Assembly: GCA_014730275.1 (NCBI GenBank)
Contig: WJIL01000103.1
Location: 50,084 to 114,083 of the forward strand
Length of the DNA: 64,000 bases
Direction of reading: 5' to 3'
Source: Candidatus Lokiarchaeota archaeon
GTDB lineage: Archaea; Asgardarchaeota; Thorarchaeia; Thorarchaeales; Thorarchaeaceae
Below are positions 27,056 to 34,552 of the stretch, one piece after another. The notes under the pieces were generated by a model. That model saw nothing but the letters and a program-made list of their open reading frames with translations, had not been told where the DNA came from and ran no database searches. The translations under genes and the position numbers were made by a program. Positions within the stretch are counted from its first letter, which is position 1. Every line of letters begins with the position of its first letter.

Positions 27056-28333
27056 TTGTTTGATGTTGTGCTCACAGAAGAGGAGAAAGCAATAAGAAAC
27101 GAAGTACGCGAATTTGTTCGGGATCAGGTGGACAGGTCACTCATTCTCGCTATGGATTCAAAGGAAAAGGAATATCCATATGAATTCATTGAGGCCGCTG
27201 GAAAGGCGAATCTGCTTGGTTTACGATTTCCTGAAGAGTATGGCGGAAGGGGACTCGATTGGACAAGTGAGCTTGTTGCGTTAGAAGAAATTGGGGTTCT
27301 TGGGATTGCCCTAGGATGTGCCTATTCTTTGCCTTCAATTGTAGGCGAATCTCTAGATAAATTCGGTACTAAGGCTCAGAAAGAGGAGTACCTTGCACCA
27401 ACCTTGGCTGGTGAAAAAATCTGTGCGGAAGGCCTTACCGAACCTCGCAGTGGATCTGATTTCTTTGGCACCATAACTACGGCAGTTAGAAATGAAGACG
27501 GTTTCTTGCTAAATGGTGAGAAACGATTTGTAGCCGGCGGTGTTGGAGCTGACTACTTCTTGATTTATGCGAAAACAGATTTCGAAGCACCACCTCACAA
27601 GTCGCTGAGCGCATTTATCGTTGAGCGCGATTCTGGAATAGAGGTCAATGAGGAATATGAGCTGATGGGCTGTAGGGGTATGGGCGCAGCGCGAATTTCT
27701 ATGCAGGATGTCCAGATTCCTGCGGAGAATCTTATTGGTGAGCTCAATAATGGTGCTGCAGTATTCAATGCCATGATGGTTCCTGAAAGGTTAACCTCTG
27801 CAGCTGGCCCTATTGGTATGGGTCGTGCAGCTTTGGAGATAGCAGTACGCTATGCTGACAAACGTGAAGCCTTTGGAAGAGCATTACGGAAGTTCGAAGG
27901 GATTTCCTTCAAAATCGCGGATTGCGCCACCAAACTAGACGCTGCTAGGGGTCTGGTATACCGTGCTGGAAAGGTTGCTGATACTGGTCAATGGTGTAGA
28001 AAAGAGGTTTCTATGGCAAAAGCATTTGGCACTGAAGCTGGACTGGAAGCAGTGGATGAATCAATGCAAATCCTTGGCGGCATCGGCTATACTGACGTAT
28101 ATCCCATTGAGCGCCTGTTTCGGGATGCACGACTGGCTACGATTTGGACCGGTAGCAACGAGGTTCAGAGGCTCATAATTCAGAATGAAGTCGTGAAAGA
28201 GGTGCTTTCTGAAGACACTTCAATGAAACGAAACATCGAGATGGATACACCTGGGGCTCATAAAGAAGAGGAAAAGGTGTTCAAGGAAAATCCAAAGAAG
28301 TATTATCCGTCAGATATGCGTGAAGAAGGCTGA
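27056..28333 (+). CDS. Acyl-CoA dehydrogenase
   Basis: The protein has 425 residues with family signatures: LTEEEKAIRNEVREFV at the start, LTEPRSGSDFFG, RFVAGGVGADYFLIYAKT, GMGAARISMQDVQIP, MQILGGIGYTDVYPIERLFRDARL and IWTGSNEVQRLII. The flavin enzyme oxidises an acyl-CoA to the 2-enoyl-CoA. It has a Lys/Glu-rich C-terminal extension of about 40 residues. Start is a TTG at 27056. Its neighbour is a ferredoxin. The catalytic Glu cannot be assigned with certainty from sequence alone. Confidence 0.93.
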   Translation: MFDVVLTEEEKAIRNEVREFVRDQVDRSLILAMDSKEKEYPYEFIEAAGKANLLGLRFPEEYGGRGLDWTSELVALEEIGVLGIALGCAYSLPSIVGESLDKFGTKAQKEEYLAPTLAGEKICAEGLTEPRSGSDFFGTITTAVRNEDGFLLNGEKRFVAGGVGADYFLIYAKTDFEAPPHKSLSAFIVERDSGIEVNEEYELMGCRGMGAARISMQDVQIPAENLIGELNNGAAVFNAMMVPERLTSAAGPIGMGRAALEIAVRYADKREAFGRALRKFEGISFKIADCATKLDAARGLVYRAGKVADTGQWCRKEVSMAKAFGTEAGLEAVDESMQILGGIGYTDVYPIERLFRDARLATIWTGSNEVQRLIIQNEVVKEVLSEDTSMKRNIEMDTPGAHKEEEKVFKENPKKYYPSDMREEG

Positions 28334-28394
28334 AACCTCCATAGATACTACCTTAACAACATTGCATTTGCCATAAAACACTAATACGGAGGTT

Positions 28395-28409
28395 GTTAAC
28401 AATAGTTAA
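28395..28409 (+). promoter_or_regulatory. Putative operator GTTAACAATAGTTAA
   Basis: This 15-mer is identical to the one at 10049-10063 (minus strand) and sits 20 bp before ATG 28429, downstream of a TATA-like cataaaacac (about 28371-28380). It contains the inverted repeat TTAAC-N4-GTTAA. Confidence 0.5.
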
Positions 28410-28428
28410 AAGATATGGTGTTATCACG

Positions 28429-28599
28429 ATGACAAAAATGGTTTGCAAAATCTGTGGAGAAGAAACTGATGTACCGGTACATTGCGGAAAGGAGATGCAC
28501 AAGGAAGGGGATCAGCTAGTTTGTTGGATGGGGTCGGCATGTGGTGAACAGCCAATCCCTCAACATTGTGGAGAAACCATGATGGTACAACGGGGCTGA
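28429..28599 (+). CDS. Small zinc-ribbon-like protein with repeated HCGxxM motif
   Basis: The 56-residue protein has CKIC near the N-terminus followed by VHCGKEM, a single Cys (LVCWMGSACGEQ) and QHCGETM. The duplicated HCG-x2-M unit and six cysteines suggest bound Zn or Fe, as in rubredoxin- or desulfoferrodoxin-like peptides. No family can be named with confidence. The start is ATG 28429; an upstream frame to 28393 would overlap the operator-like repeat. It converges with the nitroreductase, eight bp apart. Confidence 0.7.
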   Translation: MTKMVCKICGEETDVPVHCGKEMHKEGDQLVCWMGSACGEQPIPQHCGETMMVQRG

Positions 28600-28607
28600 G
28601 AAAAACT

Positions 28608-29165
28608 CTACCAACCGTTCCGGTGGACAATCTCTGATAGTGTCCTTCTGCTGGAACGGGATTCTTCTTTTTTCCTAGTCTCAGCATCAAGTTTATCCAA
28701 GTCGTCCTGATAGCCAAAGAAGACCACTGTGGTGATTCGGAAATCATCTGGAATCCCAGTAATCTCTTTGAGCTTGGCTTCATCCCAACCTGCTGTGGGA
28801 TGTCCCATCAACCCAAGATGAACTGCTTGGAGTAACATATTTTCAACAGCTAATCCACAGTCCATCATGAAATACGGTAAGCCGTGTGCTGGACATCCAG
28901 CATCCTCCTTGGCGGCAACGATTATCATAACGGGCGCGTCCTTGGCCCAGCTATTTCCTCTGCTCAAACCTTCATGGGCTTCGGTTAATGCTTCTTCGTC
29001 TGCGAGTACAACGAAATTCCATGCTTGTGTGTTGCTACATGAAGGTGCCCAGCGTCCAGCCTGCAAAATGGATTGTAGTTTCTCCTCTGCAACAGGTTTG
29101 TTTGAATACGCTCTACCGCTATGGCGTTCTTTAATTTCTTCGAGTAGAAGTTCTGATGAATCCAT
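28608..29165 (-). CDS. Nitroreductase family FMN oxidoreductase
   Basis: The 185-residue protein has the N-terminal RHSGRAYSNKPV (FMN phosphate contact), APSCSNTQAWNF and the C-terminal GYQDD expected in this family. It uses FMN and NAD(P)H or a reduced partner to reduce nitro, quinone or other substrates. The native substrate is unknown. The C-terminus is Lys/Arg/Ser-rich. It is divergent from the small membrane protein at 29273. Confidence 0.88.
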   Translation of the reverse strand: MDSSELLLEEIKERHSGRAYSNKPVAEEKLQSILQAGRWAPSCSNTQAWNFVVLADEEALTEAHEGLSRGNSWAKDAPVMIIVAAKEDAGCPAHGLPYFMMDCGLAVENMLLQAVHLGLMGHPTAGWDEAKLKEITGIPDDFRITTVVFFGYQDDLDKLDAETRKKEESRSSRRTLSEIVHRNGW

Positions 29166-29272
29166 GATATTTCCCTGTTCAGAGTAGAATCAATAAGTAA
29201 AACTTTATCGACCTCCCCGTTCTGCTAGTTAGACTGATGAACAAAAGAACACTGTAAGGGAGATTTGCTGAA

Positions 29273-29635
29273 TTGCAGTTAATTGCTATCATGGATGCTG
29301 TAGTAAGCTTGGCATCAATTTTTCTAGGACTGGGGTCAGGTTATGTCATTGGTGGTCTCAAGGATGCCGGGCGATTGGAACGAATAGCGCTTGGCGGATT
29401 GATATCGATTGTTGGCGGTGTGTTAATCTCTTTGCTATTTGGTACGTATCTTATGATGCGTCTACCTCCAATTCCCTTACAAATTGCTGCGTTTGCTGTG
29501 GGTACAATTGCAGGAGGAATATGGCACTGGCAGACTCCGGTTACCAGAGATCCTAAGCGCCATATTATCTTCGAGCTTGATGATGATGAAGAGTTCGAAC
29601 GGGAAATCGAAGAAGCTTTTGAAACCGAAAAATAG
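29273..29635 (+). CDS. Small membrane protein with acidic tail
   Basis: The 120-residue product has about three hydrophobic segments: LASIFLGLGSGYVIGGL, IALGGLISIVGGVLISLLFG and IPLQIAAFAVGTIAGGIW. An acidic C-terminal tail (ELDDDEEFEREIEEAF) would face the cytosol. No family is recognised. Start is TTG 29273 or ATG 29291. It precedes the next membrane gene on the same strand with 65 bp between them. Confidence 0.6.
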   Translation: MQLIAIMDAVVSLASIFLGLGSGYVIGGLKDAGRLERIALGGLISIVGGVLISLLFGTYLMMRLPPIPLQIAAFAVGTIAGGIWHWQTPVTRDPKRHIIFELDDDEEFEREIEEAFETEK

Positions 29636-29700
29636 CCAAGTATATAATTCGGGTCCCTCATCTTCTAGCAAGTCACGTCTACCATGGAGGCACCACCAAA

Positions 29701-30846
29701 TTGTTGTCTAAATCTGGAATCGCTCTAATACTGCTCGGAATCTTGGCTGCAACAGTGCTTGTTTCCCCTACTACTGCTCAACCAGCTGGCTGGAGTGGGG
29801 ATGATAACCTGGCTTTCCAGCTTACTGTAAATGGCGTTTCGGCAGCCGAATCCGATGCCAACAATCCAATTCCCGTCGATGCTCACGAGGACATAAACAT
29901 GCTCCTTGAGATACAGACTGGCGACAATCTGACTCTGAAGAGCGGTCTCTTTTCAATGAAATATCTCGGCTTTAACATCCTTGAACAAGATTTCAACATC
30001 GATACTGTGGTGCCTGCTGGAACTACGGTGGATATCTTGAATTCCACTATCCCTACCAGCGAGTTGGTTTCATTTGGCAATATCAGTTTGGTAAGCGGAA
30101 CGTTAACAGGTAGATTGAATCTCACTTATTCTCTGCTTGAATCACCCTCTGAGAACACTACTGTATCAGAAAGTTTTGTTGTTAGACTGGGTCCCACGGG
30201 GGCCGCAGCAATCTTCTCTGTAAGTGGACTATTGACTGCGGGATTCACCGTGATGTCAATCTTTTCAATCCTTCTGGCACTTGATGAGTTTCAGCAGGGA
30301 ATACTCGGAGCTATGAAGGTTCGAAGCGCTGAAAGTGATGATGAATTGCGCTCTTTTCCAAGACCCGTGATATTGAGGCGAATCAAAAAGGATCGGGAGA
30401 AAATTTCGAAAAATGAGCTGATTGAACGTGTTCGGAAAGTCATTGAGAATGAATGGCATCCACGAGAAGAAGCGGCGGAAATGGCCGATAAGGTTTCAGC
30501 GAAGGCTCCTCGAGCTCTGAATATCGTAGGGTTTGGATCCAAGGTTCCAGTTGGTACTCTTGCAAAGAAACTTGACTTGAAACCAGATGAAGGCGGTGCA
30601 CTTGCCGCTGCTCTGACTGACCTAGGAATTCTCCAGACAAAGACTGTGAAAGTACCACTTTTCAAGGTGATGTTGGCTGGGGCCACTCTTGCCGGATCTT
30701 ATGTTAGCTGGAATCAAATATTCGGCGGTGTGACACCTTCTTGGGTTGATGTGCTTCTACTTACAGCTGGTGGCTTGGTCGTATCCGTCCTCATTGCCTA
30801 CATCTTCAAATGGTTGGCAAGGATGCCAGAACTAGGATATGAGTAG
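29701..30846 (+). CDS. Secreted-domain membrane protein with possible cytosolic winged helix
   Basis: A signal peptide (IALILLGILAATVLVSPTTAQP) is followed by an extracellular beta-rich region (to about residue 165). Then come a membrane helix (IFSVSGLLTAGFTVMSIFSILLAL), a basic cytosolic region, and two further helices near the C-terminus. The segment VPVGTLAKKLDLKPDEGGALAAALTDLGIL (given here only as residues ~280-310) has the look of a winged helix. If so, the protein would link a surface domain to DNA binding. This is inference; the family is unrecognised. Start is TTG at 29701. Confidence 0.6.
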   Translation: MLSKSGIALILLGILAATVLVSPTTAQPAGWSGDDNLAFQLTVNGVSAAESDANNPIPVDAHEDINMLLEIQTGDNLTLKSGLFSMKYLGFNILEQDFNIDTVVPAGTTVDILNSTIPTSELVSFGNISLVSGTLTGRLNLTYSLLESPSENTTVSESFVVRLGPTGAAAIFSVSGLLTAGFTVMSIFSILLALDEFQQGILGAMKVRSAESDDELRSFPRPVILRRIKKDREKISKNELIERVRKVIENEWHPREEAAEMADKVSAKAPRALNIVGFGSKVPVGTLAKKLDLKPDEGGALAAALTDLGILQTKTVKVPLFKVMLAGATLAGSYVSWNQIFGGVTPSWVDVLLLTAGGLVVSVLIAYIFKWLARMPELGYE

Positions 30847-30984
30847 AGGACCCATGTTTGGGAATCATCCCAATTGCCGAGAAGTTGTGATACTCGAGCT
30901 CAGCAACGAGTGCTTCCAAAACTATGATAATATGGTGGGTCTTTATTATTATCAGATACTCTCGGAGAAAGGAAACTACTGACT

Positions 30985-31719
30985 ATGACACGTAAAGAAG
31001 AGGCTATCAAATGGGAAAATGATGATATACGAGTTCTTGTGCCCTATTCAGCAGCGGGTATCAGTACATCGATCGCCATTGAATCGAAAAAGCAACAAGA
31101 TATTTTGGTAATTGACGCTGGAGATGGTACTCTGAGAGACCTTTTTGAAATCTATGGGCAGTCAATAGTTGATAGGCTAGTAGCAATGGCCATAACCCAT
31201 GGCCACTTCGATCATATGGGGGGATTACATAGCATACTCGGCTTTCTTAGAATGCTTGAAAGAACCGAGCCTATTGATATTTTAGCACCTTATGATTCGA
31301 TTGAAGTCAAAGGTTGTGTTGATACCTTCAAGAACTGTTATTCTTCCACAACCGACTTTGATATTCGATTACAGGAATTGCGGCCAAATGCTGAATTTAC
31401 TACGGACCTCTTCACTGCAAAGGCTTTCGAAGTAGAACATTTTGGGAAGGAATCACAACCACCTGGATCATTGATGCCTAGCTTCGCATACAGGCTTCAA
31501 ATTCACGGTACTACTATAGCCTATAGCGGTGATACAAAGATATGTGATGGCGTGCGAAATGCAATTGACGGAGCTGATTTGGCACTTGTTGAAGCAACGC
31601 GAAAAGAAGAACCTGAGCGCGATTTTAGGGTCCACCTTTCAAAAGATGAAGCTGTTTCATTGGGTCAGCTAGCCAAAGAATATGTTTTGATCCATCAATT
31701 ACCCCATGACAGTAAGTAG
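30985..31719 (+). CDS. Metallo-beta-lactamase fold hydrolase
   Basis: The metal-binding motif THGHFDHMGG is present, followed by FEVEHFG and SGDT, which supply the remaining ligands of the binuclear zinc site. The C-terminal HLSKDEAVSLGQLAKEY and IHQL resemble the RNase Z/AtsA branch. The protein has 244 residues and no extra domain. The phosphodiester or other substrate is unknown. It lies 22 bp upstream of the HExxH protein. Confidence 0.88.
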   Translation: MTRKEEAIKWENDDIRVLVPYSAAGISTSIAIESKKQQDILVIDAGDGTLRDLFEIYGQSIVDRLVAMAITHGHFDHMGGLHSILGFLRMLERTEPIDILAPYDSIEVKGCVDTFKNCYSSTTDFDIRLQELRPNAEFTTDLFTAKAFEVEHFGKESQPPGSLMPSFAYRLQIHGTTIAYSGDTKICDGVRNAIDGADLALVEATRKEEPERDFRVHLSKDEAVSLGQLAKEYVLIHQLPHDSK

Positions 31720-31741
31720 CATTGAACTCGGATAGATTTCT

Positions 31742-32644
31742 ATGATGAAACTAGACGGCGTGATAGTAGATGCCCGAGTTGTTGAGCTTGCACTTGCATA
31801 TCTGGCGTCACCTAGAGAATCTGTTCTCTCTGAACTAGCATCCTCTCCAGGCGCCATAAAGACACATGTTCATGCTCGCCGCTTTGGGAATACAGATGAT
31901 TCCGCTCTTGATTTTTGGAAATCCATTTTGGATGACGCCAGCAGGGATCAACCCGGTTGTGAAGAACGCATTCAATCAAATCTTGCCTATTTGGAATCCC
32001 ACGAATCTACAGTTCTTAGTGCAATCCGAGAAATAGAGGAATATTTGCCTGTGAATTACAAGTTCCAAACCCGCTTGAATCTTATTCTGGGCTATGATAT
32101 CGGGATTGTTTCACAAGGAGAAGCCATGTTGAATATTGCTCATTCTCATTTCTCACATGACAGAAGGGAATTAGTTTACCTGATTATGCACGAGCTCCAT
32201 CATGTTGCCTATACTGACTATCATCCCATCTACTCGCTAGATGAGTTGGAAACCACAGATGATTTTGTGCGGATTATTCGATATTCTACACACTTAGAAG
32301 GGTTAGGTGTTTATGCACCACTCAATAGACGTATTGAAGAGAATGGCCTTGGACATGAGGATTATCAGTTTCTACTTGATTCCCACGAGTGTAGTTCTCG
32401 GGTTGAGAAATACTTCGAAATATTTGAGGAACTAAACAGAGAAGACAACCGTGAGTTGAAGGATTCCGACTTCGAAATCATGGACCAAATGAGCGGTAAA
32501 GGGAGTAGACTCTGGTATGTTACCGGCGCACATATGTGTAAAGTGATTGATGAAGAGATTGGTCGGAAGGCCCTAACGAACACTATCATCGATGGTCCCG
32601 ATAGTTTCTTTGAAACATATAGGACGACTAGGGACCGCCACTAA
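31742..32644 (+). CDS. Putative zinc metalloprotease (HExxH)
   Basis: The 300-residue protein has a zinc-site IMHELHHVAY at about residues 155-164 and a downstream HLEGLGVY whose Glu is a plausible third ligand, as in gluzincin-like DUF2268/DUF5700 relatives. No signal peptide or membrane segment is seen, so it is probably cytosolic. Substrate unknown. Its stop overlaps the phosphate transporter stop by four bases (CTAA at 32641-32644, convergent genes). Confidence 0.7.
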   Translation: MMKLDGVIVDARVVELALAYLASPRESVLSELASSPGAIKTHVHARRFGNTDDSALDFWKSILDDASRDQPGCEERIQSNLAYLESHESTVLSAIREIEEYLPVNYKFQTRLNLILGYDIGIVSQGEAMLNIAHSHFSHDRRELVYLIMHELHHVAYTDYHPIYSLDELETTDDFVRIIRYSTHLEGLGVYAPLNRRIEENGLGHEDYQFLLDSHECSSRVEKYFEIFEELNREDNRELKDSDFEIMDQMSGKGSRLWYVTGAHMCKVIDEEIGRKALTNTIIDGPDSFFETYRTTRDRH

Positions 32645-33669
32645 AATAGGAGATTAATCACATACAAACATCCCATGGCGAAGCCTGCAGATATAGGAAC
32701 GGTAATGATCCATGAAATGATGATGTCTCTAATCTGTTTCTTCTGTATGTCGGTCTGTTCTACCCATCCTACTGCAATGAGTGCAGCAACCAGAACATGG
32801 GTTCCACTCAAAGGGAGCCCCAGAATCGTCCCGATGAACATAACGATGGATACTGCTACACTTGCAGATAAAGCGGAAGAAGGTGAAAGGCTAACAATTT
32901 CCGTAGATACTGTTTGAATCACTTTTCTGCCCACCACTATCAGCCCAACCCCCATTCCAATTCCTCCGATTAGTAGTGGAATTACAACTCCTGGGATAGC
33001 AAGAACTCCAATATAGTATACGGTGTTGAACTCCGGGAGCGCCACAAGTGGAGCAATTGCGTTGGCGACATCATTGCCACCCCTGCTAAGAGAAGTGATA
33101 ATCAGGAATATTGCCAAACCGTAAGCTGCTATCTGTTCCTGCCTTTCACGTGCATATAATCCACTAGCTCGATGCTGAGCTTTTCGTATGACGAAGAAAA
33201 ATGCGGCAGCAATCACGAAACCAATCAGCGGCGAGACAATCCACCCAAGAAATACCTGAAGGAGAACCCAGGCATTTACGCTGTGTAATCCCCAGCCTTG
33301 CAATCCGATAAATGGTGCGATGACACATACACCAATTACAGAACCTACTACACACTGTGTCGTGCTGATGGGAACTCCATGTGATACAGATGCCAGGATC
33401 AACCAGATTGCCATGGATATGAGAATAGCGCATACCATCTGCATCGTAAGAGTTCTTCCGCTTATCAATTCTGAACCTACTTTCTCTGATACTGCACTAC
33501 CCATGAATACAGCTCCTATTATATTCACGATAGCGCCGAGCGAAACCGCGGTTCCCAGCGAAAAGACATGGGCTCCTACAGCTGGACTCATTGTTTCATC
33601 ATTGCTTCCAATTGCGAAAGCCACAAAGAAACCGATTGAGAGCAACCCGACTAGGGCGAGAAATGCCAC
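32641..33669 (-). CDS. pitA: Inorganic phosphate transporter, PiT family
   Basis: The PiT signature appears twice: GSNDETMSPAVG near the N-terminus and GGNDVANAIAPLV in the second half, on a background of about ten hydrophobic helices in 342 residues. The N-terminal copy is GSND in place of the usual GANN/GAND. The protein imports phosphate with H+ or Na+. It follows the PhoU-like gene in one operon, 17 bp apart. Confidence 0.93.
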   Translation of the reverse strand: MAFLALVGLLSIGFFVAFAIGSNDETMSPAVGAHVFSLGTAVSLGAIVNIIGAVFMGSAVSEKVGSELISGRTLTMQMVCAILISMAIWLILASVSHGVPISTTQCVVGSVIGVCVIAPFIGLQGWGLHSVNAWVLLQVFLGWIVSPLIGFVIAAAFFFVIRKAQHRASGLYARERQEQIAAYGLAIFLIITSLSRGGNDVANAIAPLVALPEFNTVYYIGVLAIPGVVIPLLIGGIGMGVGLIVVGRKVIQTVSTEIVSLSPSSALSASVAVSIVMFIGTILGLPLSGTHVLVAALIAVGWVEQTDIQKKQIRDIIISWIITVPISAGFAMGCLYVINLLF

Positions 33670-33686
33670 TGCTAACCCTCCAGCCC

Positions 33687-34349
33687 CTACGAGTATTTGA
33701 CAGCGAGGGCACGAATGAAATCAGCACATTTCTCTGCAGTTATCGCCACTTCGAGAACGGCTCTTGCAACAATACGTAGATACTGAAGCTCAGTAGGATT
33801 TCGTTCCGTATCTGATAACAGATGGCCAAGGAATTCGAATTTGATGTCCCTTGCTTTTTCCCGCACTTTAGAAACTTCATGGGAGTATTTGACCGATTTC
33901 TCAAAATCTTCAAAGAGGTACTTGATGGCGTCTTGAAGGATATCTGTCGTTTTCCAACATTTCTCCGCAATATCTCTAATTTCTGAGGGCGGTTCGATGT
34001 CCTTACATATGGCCATTATCCGGATGGCTTCTTCTGCCGCATCGACGATATTATCCATGAGGTTAGTTAGTGTGTGTCTTTCTTGGGTTTGCTGAGGTAG
34101 ATATGCACGCTTCGAAAAGATGTTTTCAACAAGCCGGTCTCGCATCTGATCACTTTCTCGCTCGATTACGATGATTTCATGTCTAATTTCGAGCAAGGTC
34201 TCGATGTCTCCGTAACCCCAGGACCTAGAGGCAACGCAAAGCTTTGCACTGGCGCTTTGTAGAGCTTTACTCAAATCCAAGATTATTTCGTCTGCTTTTT
34301 CCTGAAGATCCTTTTTTCCTACACCGAATATTCTTGAGAATGTTCCCAT
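33687..34349 (-). CDS. DUF47/PhoU-like Pit accessory protein
   Basis: The protein is an all-helical 220 residues with LDLSKALQSASAKLCVA-like N-terminal helices, RESDQMRDRL and LMDNIVDAAEEAIRIM, typical of the DUF47 family that accompanies PiT transporters. It probably regulates phosphate uptake at the membrane and may bind metals. It is cotranscribed with pitA (17 bp). Confidence 0.88.
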   Translation of the reverse strand: MGTFSRIFGVGKKDLQEKADEIILDLSKALQSASAKLCVASRSWGYGDIETLLEIRHEIIVIERESDQMRDRLVENIFSKRAYLPQQTQERHTLTNLMDNIVDAAEEAIRIMAICKDIEPPSEIRDIAEKCWKTTDILQDAIKYLFEDFEKSVKYSHEVSKVREKARDIKFEFLGHLLSDTERNPTELQYLRIVARAVLEVAITAEKCADFIRALAVKYS

Positions 34350-34552
34350 TTCTGGTCACTTCCATAGTACGTCTACATTACATGTGCAATCTTGGCTTGG
34401 ATGCTACAACTCAGCGAGAATGGCTCGCGATCATTGCGATTACTCTCTGAATGAATCTGAGCAGAGCCAGTTTGCATCTCTGTCTTCATAGATTGCCTTT
34501 TGAATATAACCCTATTTGAGAGTTGGACTGAATTGTTTTGCCATCTGATGAA

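Noticed and set aside
28335..28395. Inverted repeat AACCTCC ... GGAGGTT around the end of the acyl-CoA dehydrogenase gene.
   Set aside because: The arms are seven bases and 47 bases apart, which is weak and could be coincidental.
30858..30873. Perfect 6-bp hairpin TTGGGA/TCCCAA after the gene ending at 30846.
   Set aside because: No T-run follows it, so a terminator role is not supported.
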